Shown here piece by piece: positions 1-6,054 of a stretch of DNA of 9,378 nucleotides. Made by a program: the position numbers and the translations under genes. Location: NCBI GenBank assembly GCA_019454705.1, contig JACFNS010000067.1, forward strand, positions 1 to 9,378, written 5' to 3'. Each line of letters begins with the position of its first letter. Positions within the stretch are counted from its first letter, which is position 1. Below the pieces are notes generated by a model that was given only the letters and a program-made list of their open reading frames with translations, did no database searches and had not been told where the DNA came from. This stretch comes from Taibaiella sp. GTDB lineage: Bacteria > Bacteroidota > Bacteroidia > Chitinophagales > Chitinophagaceae.

Positions 1-45
1 GAGGTGGAAGTAATACCAGCTGAAGTGTTTTTTGCTAAAAAATAA
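1..45 (+). CDS. C-terminal end of an unidentified protein (partial)
   Basis: Frame 1 is open from the window edge and ends at a TAA at 43-45. It gives the tail EVEVIPAEVFFAKK. The other two + frames stop early, at positions 11-13 and 27-29. Alternating acidic and hydrophobic residues with a basic end fit a real C-terminus, but 14 residues are too few to name a family. A hairpin at 130-163 could end its transcript. It could also be a chance open stretch. Confidence 0.4.
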   Translation, partial: EVEVIPAEVFFAKK

Positions 46-129
46 TATGCTAAAACAGCGCGAAATATATTAGACGGTCTTAATCGAAATTAAAAAATCA
101 GTCCCCGGATAAACACTTTCACTGAATTC

Positions 130-163
130 AAAGCCAGGCCGTTCGGAAATACCGGATGGCTTT
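130..163 (+). terminator. Terminator-like hairpin after the left-edge gene
   Basis: A perfect 7-bp outer stem pairs AAAGCCA (130-136) with TGGCTTT (157-163). An inner 5-bp stem pairs TTCGG (142-146) with CCGGA (152-156) around the loop AAATA. The 5' side has a five-base bulge. The sequence after it (GGTGTTTG) is only moderately T-rich, so intrinsic termination is plausible but not certain. It would serve the gene ending at 45. Confidence 0.4.
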
Positions 164-229
164 GGTGTTTGATAACGGTGGTCTATCGATAAATTCTGAT
201 TTGTAATTTTAAATAATGATTATTTATTG

Positions 230-237
230 TAAATTTG
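230..237 (+). promoter_or_regulatory. Isolated Bacteroidota -7 element
   Basis: TAAATTTG fits the TAnnTTTG consensus exactly. The nearest upstream TTTG (200-203) is 26 bases away, longer than usual, so the -33 part is poor. A transcript would start near 241-244, just before a 40-codon ATG reading frame (257-379) and the repeat block. It may be a chance match in AT-rich DNA. Confidence 0.3.
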
Positions 238-351
238 TAGTAGTAAATATTGTGCCATGAGTACACCCAAACCCTGCATTACCTCTGTTGTTTCACTCTT
301 GAGTCAAATCCCGGCTACCCTGCCTGGACTTTTGCGCCTACCCACAAAAAA

Positions 352-371
352 GATACAAAACGATACAAAAC
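352..371. repeat. Tandem duplicate of a 10-bp unit
   Basis: GATACAAAAC occurs twice in direct succession (352-361 and 362-371) and is followed by GAC, the start of a partial third copy. The submotif AAAACGA occurs at 357-363 and 367-373 and again at 399-405, with AAAACGG at 459-465. Short spaced repeats of this kind can be protein binding sites, such as integrase arm sites. No protein partner is visible in the window. Confidence 0.6.
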
Positions 372-431
372 GACACTAACCCTAACAAGTATGTTCAAAA
401 AACGAGCAAAACAGAACCATGTAGAACCAAA

Positions 432-447
432 TCATCGAAACCGATGA
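432..447. repeat. Short perfect inverted repeat
   Basis: TCATCG (432-437) and CGATGA (442-447) are perfect complements around the loop AAAC. No T-run follows, so it is not a normal terminator. It sits inside the A-rich repeat block. Confidence 0.4.
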
Positions 448-497
448 AAATCAGGCCGAAAACGGAACTAAAAAGAACTATTCGGACAAATCAGGCC
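448..497. repeat. 10-bp direct repeat, two copies 40 bp apart
   Basis: AAATCAGGCC occurs at 448-457 and again at 488-497. The 40-bp spacing is close to four helical turns, so both copies would face the same side of DNA. The function is unknown. They may be paired binding sites in the same block as the tandem decamer. Confidence 0.45.
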
Positions 498-539
498 AAT
501 TGTATAGTAAAATAGTGCATATGTGAAGTGCTTATGCAA

Positions 540-562
540 CCATTGCCATTTTTTGGCATTGG
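540..562. promoter_or_regulatory. Palindrome overlapping the bshB1 promoter
   Basis: The arms CCATTGCCA (540-548) and TGGCATTGG (554-562) are complementary at 8 of 9 positions around a five-T spacer. The right arm covers the TTG (559-561) proposed as the -33 element of bshB1, which is where a repressor site would be expected. No matching regulator gene is in the window, so operator function is inference. Confidence 0.35.
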
Positions 563-587
563 CTATTTATCAAATTAAATACTTTTG
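559..587 (+). promoter_or_regulatory. bshB1 promoter
   Basis: TTG (559-561) is followed after 18 bases by TACTTTTG (580-587), an exact match to the Bacteroidota -7 consensus TAnnTTTG. The -7 element ends only four bases before the bshB1 ATG. Transcription is therefore expected to begin at or next to the start codon, giving a leaderless or nearly leaderless message. Confidence 0.6.
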
Positions 588-591
588 CACC

Positions 592-1326
592 ATGAAAAAA
601 TTGGATATACTGGCCATAGCCGTTCACCCCGACGACCTGGAGCTGAGCGCCGCCGGTACACTGATAAAACATGTACAGATGGGCCAGCAGGTGGGTATTA
701 TCGACCTGACCCGTGGCGAACTGGGCACCCGCGGCACCCCTGAGCTGCGCCTGCAGGAAGCCCGTGCTGCAGCCGACATCATGGGCATAGCAGTCCGCGA
801 AAACCTGGGTATGGCCGATGGTTTCTTTCAGAATGATAAAGAACACCAGCTGAAACTGGTGGAATATATACGCAAATACCGCCCCAATGTGGTGATTGCC
901 AACGCATTGGAAGACCGCCACCCCGACCATAGCCGTGCCGGCAGGCTCATTGCCGATGCCTGTTTCCTGGCGGGGTTGTCCAAAATCAGCACCACCCACA
1001 ATGGCGAGGAGCAAACTGCATGGAGGCCAAAAAGGGTGTACCATATGATACAGGACCGTTTTCTGGAGCCCGACTTCATTGTGGACATATCTTCGACTGC
1101 AGCCACCAAGATGGAGGCCATCAAGGCTTACAAGAGCCAGTTTCATGATCCCAACTCGGCAGAACCCATAACATATATAGCCGCCGGAGGCTTCCTGGAT
1201 AAGATAGAACACAGGGCGTCTCTGTTAGGCAAGCGCATAGGCGTGGCATATGGTGAGGGCTTTATCTGCGAAAACACCCCCGGTATAGCCAGCTTAGACA
1301 GCCTGCTGCTGCCAGAATTGGCTTAA
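592..1326 (+). CDS. bshB1: Bacillithiol biosynthesis deacetylase BshB1
   Basis: A 244-residue zinc-dependent N-deacetylase of the PIG-L/LmbE fold. It removes the acetyl group from GlcNAc-malate to give GlcN-malate, the middle step of bacillithiol synthesis between BshA and BshC, in the cytoplasm. Visible motifs are HPDD at residues 12-15 (zinc ligands and catalytic Asp), RGELGTRG at 41-48, NLGMADGFF at 71-79 and HPDH at 110-113 (third zinc ligand region). These blocks are typical of BshB1 rather than of general LmbE enzymes. Length is normal for the family. The ATG at 592 is preferred over an in-frame GTG at 523, because the earlier start would lie upstream of the promoter and adds a Cys-rich tail foreign to the family. 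bshA and bshC are not in the window. The gene appears to be transcribed alone. Confidence 0.95.
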   Translation: MKKLDILAIAVHPDDLELSAAGTLIKHVQMGQQVGIIDLTRGELGTRGTPELRLQEARAAADIMGIAVRENLGMADGFFQNDKEHQLKLVEYIRKYRPNVVIANALEDRHPDHSRAGRLIADACFLAGLSKISTTHNGEEQTAWRPKRVYHMIQDRFLEPDFIVDISSTAATKMEAIKAYKSQFHDPNSAEPITYIAAGGFLDKIEHRASLLGKRIGVAYGEGFICENTPGIASLDSLLLPELA

Positions 1327-1348
1327 TTGAACTTTTTATGAAAATAAT

Positions 1349-1379
1349 TTTGCCGTTACGCAAAAAAAAATGACCTTTG
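1349..1379 (+). promoter_or_regulatory. Promoter of the rpmB-rpmG-DUF4295 operon
   Basis: TTTG (1349-1352) is followed after 19 bases by GACCTTTG (1372-1379), which differs from TAnnTTTG only at the first base. The spacing is ideal for the Bacteroidota housekeeping sigma factor. The start of transcription would be near 1383, giving a 5' leader of under 20 bases before rpmB. An A9 tract sits in the spacer. Confidence 0.55.
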
Positions 1380-1400
1380 CAGTCCCAAAAAATCTAAAGT

Positions 1401-1637
1401 ATGGCACGTGTTTGTCAGGTAACAGGAAAAAAACCAATAACTGGTCATAAAGTATCTTTCTCTAACAAGAAAGCAAAACGCCGTTTTCTGCCCAATTTAC
1501 AGGTAAAGCGCTTTTTCCTGGCCGAAGAAGACCGTTGGATAACATTGAAATTGTCAACAGACGCAATGCGCACTATCAATAAGAACGGTTTGTTGTCTGT
1601 TGTAAAAGATTTGCGCGCTAAAGGCGAAAAAATTTAA
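1401..1637 (+). CDS. rpmB: 50S ribosomal protein L28 (bL28)
   Basis: A 78-residue basic protein of the large ribosomal subunit. The N-terminal block [12 protein letters not shown] followed by a [15 protein letters not shown] stretch is the L28 hallmark, and the C-terminal half contains ISTDAMRT-like and [13 protein letters not shown] helices usual for the family. Only one cysteine (residue 5) is present, so there is no CxxC pair for zinc: this is the zinc-free form. It is the first gene of a three-gene operon, 23 bp before rpmG. No Shine-Dalgarno sequence precedes the ATG, as is usual in Bacteroidota. Length is normal. Confidence 0.97.
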   Translation: MARVCQVTGKKPITGHKVSFSNKKAKRRFLPNLQVKRFFLAEEDRWITLKLSTDAMRTINKNGLLSVVKDLRAKGEKI

Positions 1638-1660
1638 ATAAAGAATAAACTCCATATACA

Positions 1661-1843
1661 ATGGCGAAGAAAGGAAACCGCGTTCAGGTTATTTTGGAAT
1701 GTACAGAGCATAAAGGTACCGGTTTGGCCGGCACCAGCCGTTATATTACTACCAAAAACAAAAAGAACACCCCTGAGCGTATCGAACTGAAAAAGTATAA
1801 CCCTCTGCTGAAGAAGGTAACCGTTCATAAAGAAATTAAGTAA
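1661..1843 (+). CDS. rpmG: 50S ribosomal protein L33 (bL33)
   Basis: A 60-residue basic protein of the large subunit, located near the tRNA exit site. The segments [32 protein letters not shown] and a Lys-rich tail are diagnostic of L33. A single cysteine (residue 14) remains where zinc-binding forms have CxxC pairs, so this is the C-minus form that needs no zinc. It lies between rpmB (23 bp upstream) and the DUF4295 gene (19 bp downstream), all on one likely transcript. The start ATG opens with the MAKKGNRV block expected for the family. Confidence 0.97.
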   Translation: MAKKGNRVQVILECTEHKGTGLAGTSRYITTKNKKNTPERIELKKYNPLLKKVTVHKEIK

Positions 1844-1862
1844 TTTTTAAATATATTTAGTC

Positions 1863-2030
1863 ATGGCAAAAGCGGCAAAAACGGCGATAAAATCTGACGC
1901 TAAAGGTGGTGCGGAATCTAAGAACTATACAAAGGTGATTAAGACTGTACGCAGCCCTAAGAGTGGTGCATATACCTTTAAGGAGGCTATCGTGCACAAA
2001 GACAAAGTGAAAGATTTCCTGGCAAAATAA
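1863..2030 (+). CDS. DUF4295 family protein, small basic ribosome-associated candidate
   Basis: A 55-residue basic protein starting MAKAAKTAIKSD. Its core YTKVIKTVRSPKSGAY, followed by TFKEAIVHKDKVKDFLAK, is the conserved DUF4295 pattern found throughout Bacteroidota directly after rpmB and rpmG. It has no cysteine, membrane segment or signal peptide. Its size, high Lys content and position as third gene after L28 and L33 strongly suggest a ribosomal or ribosome-bound protein. I recall that a phylum-specific large-subunit protein called bL38 was reported in a Flavobacterium ribosome structure and may be this family, but I cannot confirm that here. A strong terminator follows 44 bases after the stop. 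Confidence 0.9.
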   Translation: MAKAAKTAIKSDAKGGAESKNYTKVIKTVRSPKSGAYTFKEAIVHKDKVKDFLAK

Positions 2031-2074
2031 GTCGGCCTCTGTAAACTACAGGACTTATAAACGAATTACTATTA

Positions 2075-2106
2075 AGAGCTGCCCAACCGGGCGGCTTTCT
2101 TGTTTT
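2075..2106 (+). terminator. Intrinsic terminator of the rpmB operon
   Basis: A stem of about 10 bp pairs AGAGCTGCCC (2075-2084) with GGGCGGCTTT (2089-2098), including two G-T wobbles, around the loop AACC. It is followed by a T-rich tail (TTTCTTGTTTT). The GC-rich stem and U-tract make this the clearest + strand terminator in the window. It separates the ribosomal genes from htpG. Confidence 0.85.
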
Positions 2107-2140
2107 CAGTCATTCTGTCAATATGGCATTGTGACATGGG

Positions 2141-2167
2141 TTGGAACAATGCTTGCAGGTATATTGG
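2141..2167 (+). promoter_or_regulatory. Possible htpG promoter
   Basis: TTG (2141-2143) is followed after 16 bases by TATATTGG (2160-2167), one mismatch from TAnnTTTG. Transcription would start about 20 bases before the htpG ATG. Spacing is slightly short, so this is a moderate match. No CIRCE-like or other heat-shock inverted repeat was seen between the terminator and the gene. Confidence 0.4.
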
Positions 2168-2190
2168 TGCAAAAAACAATAGAATAAACT

Positions 2191-4074
2191 ATGCAAGAGA
2201 AAGGTACCATTTCCATTCACACCGAGAATATTTTCCCCATTATCAAGAAGTTCCTATACTCAGACAATGAGATATTCCTGAGGGAGCTGGTGGCAAACGC
2301 TACAGATGCTACTCAAAAATTAAAGCGCCTGTCGTCGCTGGGTGAATTTAAAGGCGAATTGCCTGCTCCTTTGATAGAAGTGAAACTGGACGAAGAAGCT
2401 AAAACGATTACAGTATCAGACAACGGCCTGGGTATGACGGCCGAGGAGATAAAAAAATACATCAACCAGATAGCATTTTCTGGTGCGGAGGAGTTTGTAG
2501 AGAAGTTTAAAGAAGCTAAAGATGCCAACGAAATCATAGGTAAGTTCGGCCTGGGATTCTATTCAGCCTTTATGGTGGCAGACAAAGTGGAAATCAATAC
2601 CCTGTCTTATAAAGAAGGGGCTGAGCCTGCAAGTTGGGAATGTGATGGCAGCACAGAGTTTAGTATAGGGGTGGGTACTCGCACCACGGTAGGTACGGAC
2701 ATCATCCTGCATATCAACGAAGACTCTAAAGATTTCCTGGATGAATACAAACTGAAAGAAATTCTGGACAAGCACTGCCGTTTTTTACCTGTGCCTGTCA
2801 AATTTGGCACACGTACACAGCAGGTAGAAGATGGTGTGGATGAAGAAGGCAAAACGAAATATAAATCAGTAGAGGTAGATAATATTATCAACAATACCAC
2901 CCCTATATGGACCAAGTCGCCTACCGACCTGGAAGATAAAGATTACCTGGATTTCTATCGCGAACTGTACCCCATGAGTGAAGACCCGTTGTTCTGGATA
3001 CATCTGAACGTGGATTATCCTTTCAACCTCACAGGCGTGCTATACTTCCCCAAGCTGAAAAAGGATATGAACCTGCTACAGCAGAACAAGATAAAACTCT
3101 TCAGCCGCCAGGTGTTTATTACCGACGAGGTGAAGGAAATAGTACCCGAGTTCCTGATGCTGCTGCACGGTGTTATCGATTCGCCGGATATACCGCTGAA
3201 CGTGTCCCGCAGTTTCCTGCAGGCAGACAGCAATGTGAAAAAGATTAATGGTTATATCACCAAAAAAGTAGGTGATAAACTGGCTGAACTGTTTAAGACC
3301 GACCGTGAAGGGTACAATAAGAAATGGCCGGATATTGGCCTGTTTGTGAAATATGGCATGGTAACGGACGAAAAATTCTATGATAAGGCAAAAGACTTCG
3401 CCCTGCTTACCAATACCAAAGGGGAATTCTATACACTCGAAGAATACAAAAACAAAGTATCGGCAGCGCAAACTGATAAGGACGGGCAATTGGTGTACCT
3501 GTATGCCAACGAGCCGGACAAGCAGGATTTCTATATACAATCGGCAGCCAAGCGTGGGTATGATGTACTGCAAATGGATTCACCCATTGACAAGCATTTT
3601 GTGAGCTACCTGGAATACAAGCTGGAAAAGACCAACCTAAAGCGTGTGGACTCTGATGTGATGGATAACCTCATTAAAACATCTGACGCGCCGGAGCATG
3701 TGCTAACAGAAGACGAAACCAAAAAGGTTAAAGAGATATTTGAGAAGGCTGTGACTAAGCCTAATATGAAGGTGGAGGTGGAAAGCATAAGCCCGGACGA
3801 ACTGCCGGTAACTGTGACGATGGACGAAATGAGTCGCCGTATGAAAGAGATGGCAGAGATGAATGGTATGGCTATGTTTGGCGCTATGCCCGAGAGCTAT
3901 AAGGTGGGCATCAACGGCAACCACACACTCATCAGCCGCTTGCTAAAAGCAGGTACAGAAGAAGAGCAGGTGCGTATAGCCCGCCACGCATTCGACCTGG
4001 CGCTGTTGTCGCAGGATATGCTTAAAGGCGAAGACCTTACCAACTTCCTGAACAGGAGTGTGGCGATGATGTAA
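2191..4074 (+). CDS. htpG: Molecular chaperone HtpG (bacterial Hsp90)
   Basis: A 627-residue cytosolic ATP-dependent chaperone that acts as a homodimer on late folding intermediates, usually with DnaK. The N-terminal GHKL ATPase domain (about 1-225) shows RELVANATDA at 31-40 with catalytic Glu32, DNGLGM at 77-82 and the lid and nucleotide motif GKFGLGFYS at 117-125. The middle domain carries PLNVSRSFLQ with Arg340, the expected ATP-sensing Arg. The C-terminal dimerisation domain ends in an LLSQDMLKGEDL segment and a helix with a VAMM tail. Length matches the family (about 620-680). The ATG at 2191 begins the usual short lead (MQEKGTISIHTENIF). The gene stands alone between a terminator upstream and a hairpin downstream. 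Confidence 0.97.
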   Translation: MQEKGTISIHTENIFPIIKKFLYSDNEIFLRELVANATDATQKLKRLSSLGEFKGELPAPLIEVKLDEEAKTITVSDNGLGMTAEEIKKYINQIAFSGAEEFVEKFKEAKDANEIIGKFGLGFYSAFMVADKVEINTLSYKEGAEPASWECDGSTEFSIGVGTRTTVGTDIILHINEDSKDFLDEYKLKEILDKHCRFLPVPVKFGTRTQQVEDGVDEEGKTKYKSVEVDNIINNTTPIWTKSPTDLEDKDYLDFYRELYPMSEDPLFWIHLNVDYPFNLTGVLYFPKLKKDMNLLQQNKIKLFSRQVFITDEVKEIVPEFLMLLHGVIDSPDIPLNVSRSFLQADSNVKKINGYITKKVGDKLAELFKTDREGYNKKWPDIGLFVKYGMVTDEKFYDKAKDFALLTNTKGEFYTLEEYKNKVSAAQTDKDGQLVYLYANEPDKQDFYIQSAAKRGYDVLQMDSPIDKHFVSYLEYKLEKTNLKRVDSDVMDNLIKTSDAPEHVLTEDETKKVKEIFEKAVTKPNMKVEVESISPDELPVTVTMDEMSRRMKEMAEMNGMAMFGAMPESYKVGINGNHTLISRLLKAGTEEEQVRIARHAFDLALLSQDMLKGEDLTNFLNRSVAMM

Positions 4075-4090
4075 TCAAAAACAATTAAGC

Positions 4091-4120
4091 TAAGCGCAGG
4101 GGTTTACCTCCTGCTGCTTA
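4091..4120 (+). terminator. Hairpin between htpG and the ABC-F gene
   Basis: TAAGC (4091-4095) pairs with GCTTA (4116-4120), GCAGG (4096-4100) with CCTGC (4110-4114), and GG with CC around the loop TTTA. This gives 12 base pairs with single-T bulges at 4109 and 4115. It lies 16 bases after the htpG stop. No T-run follows on the + strand, so it may be a pausing, 3'-end protecting or Rho-assisted structure rather than a classic terminator. It also covers the -33 region of the next promoter. Confidence 0.5.
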
Positions 4121-4131
4121 ATACTATCACT

Positions 4132-4139
4132 TATCTTTG
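4132..4139 (+). promoter_or_regulatory. -7 element of the ABC-F gene
   Basis: TATCTTTG is an exact match to TAnnTTTG and ends six bases before the ATG at 4146. Transcription should start at about 4143-4146, giving a leaderless or nearly leaderless message. No good TTTG is seen at the -33 distance; that position is occupied by the hairpin at 4091-4120. Confidence 0.5.
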
Positions 4140-4145
4140 CGCCCT

Positions 4146-6053
4146 ATGCATTACGTGTCGGCTGAGGGGCTTACCAAATCTTACGGGGTTAAGCCATTAT
4201 TCGAGAATATTACTTTCCACATTAGCGAGGGGGATAAAATAGCGCTTGTGGCGCGGAACGGCAGTGGTAAATCCACCCTGCTGAAGATACTGGCAGGTAA
4301 AGACGTGCCCGACAGTGGTAAACTGTGGGTACACAAAGATGTAACTGTTGCCCTCTTTGAACAGGAGCCGAAATTTGAAGAGCACTTGTCTGTGCTGGAT
4401 AATATATTTCATTACAAGCACCCTGTGGCAGAAGCACTGCGTGAATACGAGGGCATTATGGAGCAGGCGGATAAAGACCCTGTGAAACTGGGTGAGGCAT
4501 TGGCCAAACTGGACGAACTGGGTGCGTGGGATTTTGAAGCCAAGGTGAAGCAGATACTCGGCAAGCTAAACATACATAACCTTGACCAGCGGGTAGATAC
4601 CCTGTCGGGCGGGCAACGCAAAAGGGTAGCACTGGCGCAGACGCTTATAGACATAGGTTTTGAGCACAAGCACGTGCTGCTGATAATGGACGAACCTACC
4701 AACCACCTGGATGTGGCAATGGTAGAGTGGCTGGAGCATTACCTGAACCAGGAAAAAGTAACCCTGCTCATGGTGACGCACGACCGCTACTTCCTGGATG
4801 CAGTGTGTGATGTGATATGGGAGATAGACGGCAGTGAGATGTTCACTTACAAAGGCGACTATGAAACTTACTTGGAAAAGAAGGCTGCACGTATAGAGAA
4901 TATGCAGGCCAATATAGATAAGGCTAAGAATACCTATCGCAAAGAGCTGGAGTGGATGCGTAAGCAACCCAAAGCCCGCAGTACCAAAGCACAAAGCAGG
5001 ATAGATAGTTTTTACGAGGTAGAGAAGCAGGCCAAGAAACGTATAGAGGACAACCAGTTGGAACTCGAGATGAAGATGAATCGACTGGGTGGCAAGGTGG
5101 TAGAGATGAAGAAGGTGTATAAAAGTTATGGCGACAAGGTCATCATGAAAGGCTTTGACTATACTTTCAAAAAAGGGGAGCGGACAGGTATTATAGGCAA
5201 AAATGGGGCGGGCAAATCCACCTTCCTGCAAATACTGCAGCAGCAGGAACTACAGGATAGCGGCAAGGTGAACATTGGCGATACAGTAGTCTTTGGCAAC
5301 TTCTCGCAGCAGGGGCTGGAGATAAAAGAGGACATGCGCGTGATAGAATATGTGAAGAACATTGCTGAAAGCTTTCCGCTGGCTAAGGGCGGAACACTGA
5401 GCGCAGCGCAGTTCCTGGAGTTGTTCCTGTTTCCGCCGGAACAGCAGCATACGTACCTGTCAAAGCTAAGCGGGGGAGAGAAGAAGAGGTTGCAGTTACT
5501 CACTGTCTTGTTTCGCAATCCTAACTTCCTGATACTTGATGAACCTACCAACGACCTGGACCTGCCCACGCTGGCGGTATTAGAAAACTTTTTAGACAAC
5601 TATCAGGGCTGCCTGCTCATCGTGTCGCACGATAGGTATTTTATGGACAGGCTGGTGGACCATATGTTTGTGTTTGAAGGGGATGGGTTGATACGCGATT
5701 TCCCCGGCAACTATACACAATACCGCATATGGCAGAAGGAGCAGGAGCGCAAAGAGGCGGAGGAACGTAAACTACAGGCCGTTGATACGGAGCAGTTATC
5801 TGCCACAGTTCTAGAGGCTGCTACGCAAAAGCCCAAAGAGAAAAAGAAGCTATCCTACAAAGAGCAGCGTGAATTTGAACAGTTGGAGAAAGACATTCCT
5901 GCATTGGAGAAAGAAAAATCAGAATTGGCTGAACGCATGAGCAGCAACATCCCCTACGAAGAACTGGAACAAATAAATAAGCGCATGATAGAAATAACCA
6001 ACGCCCTGGAAGAGAAAGAAATGCGCTGGCTGGAGCTGAGTGAGTGGGTGTAA
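4146..6053 (+). CDS. ABC-F family ATPase, Uup-like
   Basis: A 635-residue soluble protein with two fused ATP-binding cassettes and no membrane domain. Cassette 1 has Walker A ARNGSGKS at 36-43, signature LSGGQ at 153-157 and Walker B ending DEPTNHLD at 182-189. Cassette 2 has GKNGAGKS at 351-358, LSGGE at 441-445 and DEPTNDLD from 465. A charged helical linker joins the two cassettes (roughly 245-320). The last 70 residues form a Lys/Glu-rich coiled coil, as in Uup, where it binds DNA or RNA. ABC-F proteins act on the ribosome E site or, for Uup, are tied to precise excision of transposons and ribosome assembly. Antibiotic resistance of the target-protection type cannot be excluded but is less likely with this tail. 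ATG 4146 is preferred over the in-frame TTG at 4137, which lies inside the -7 element. Confidence 0.93.
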   Translation: MHYVSAEGLTKSYGVKPLFENITFHISEGDKIALVARNGSGKSTLLKILAGKDVPDSGKLWVHKDVTVALFEQEPKFEEHLSVLDNIFHYKHPVAEALREYEGIMEQADKDPVKLGEALAKLDELGAWDFEAKVKQILGKLNIHNLDQRVDTLSGGQRKRVALAQTLIDIGFEHKHVLLIMDEPTNHLDVAMVEWLEHYLNQEKVTLLMVTHDRYFLDAVCDVIWEIDGSEMFTYKGDYETYLEKKAARIENMQANIDKAKNTYRKELEWMRKQPKARSTKAQSRIDSFYEVEKQAKKRIEDNQLELEMKMNRLGGKVVEMKKVYKSYGDKVIMKGFDYTFKKGERTGIIGKNGAGKSTFLQILQQQELQDSGKVNIGDTVVFGNFSQQGLEIKEDMRVIEYVKNIAESFPLAKGGTLSAAQFLELFLFPPEQQHTYLSKLSGGEKKRLQLLTVLFRNPNFLILDEPTNDLDLPTLAVLENFLDNYQGCLLIVSHDRYFMDRLVDHMFVFEGDGLIRDFPGNYTQYRIWQKEQERKEAEERKLQAVDTEQLSATVLEAATQKPKEKKKLSYKEQREFEQLEKDIPALEKEKSELAERMSSNIPYEELEQINKRMIEITNALEEKEMRWLELSEWV

Positions 6054-6054
6054 G

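Larger units (their letters stand above)
46..591. other. Long intergenic region without a convincing gene
   Basis: This 546-base stretch lies between the left-edge gene tail and bshB1. The reading frames across it start with TTG or GTG, or are 40 codons or shorter, and match no family I recognise. It holds a terminator-like hairpin (130-163), an isolated -7 element (230-237), a segment resembling a tRNA T-arm and acceptor end (about 304-323), and an A-rich block with short direct and inverted repeats (about 340-500). Its right end carries the bshB1 promoter and an overlapping palindrome. It could be a scar of mobile DNA or simply a relaxed intergenic region. Confidence 0.6.

Noticed and set aside
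80..93. Small TTAAT/ATTAA hairpin
   Set aside because: A 5-bp stem made only of A-T pairs is expected by chance in this AT-rich stretch.
290..325. A tRNA gene
   Set aside because: The stretch resembles only a T-arm and acceptor end. The 5' side of the T-stem does not pair, and there is no anticodon arm or matching 5' acceptor strand.
250..447. A 65-codon + strand frame in the left intergenic region
   Set aside because: It begins with TTG, runs through the tandem and inverted repeats, and its product shows no domain or family pattern. The frame looks accidental.
532..1212. A 226-codon - strand frame opposite bshB1
   Set aside because: It lies wholly antisense to a well-supported bshB1. Its product has no recognisable domain and is typical of shadows opposite codon-biased genes.
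3076..3573. A 165-codon - strand frame opposite htpG
   Set aside because: It is fully covered by the conserved middle domain of htpG and has no family features or upstream promoter.
4566..5231. A 221-codon - strand frame opposite the ABC-F gene
   Set aside because: It is antisense to conserved ATPase motifs in both cassettes. The product is rich in His, Tyr and Leu without domain structure, as expected of a reverse-strand shadow.
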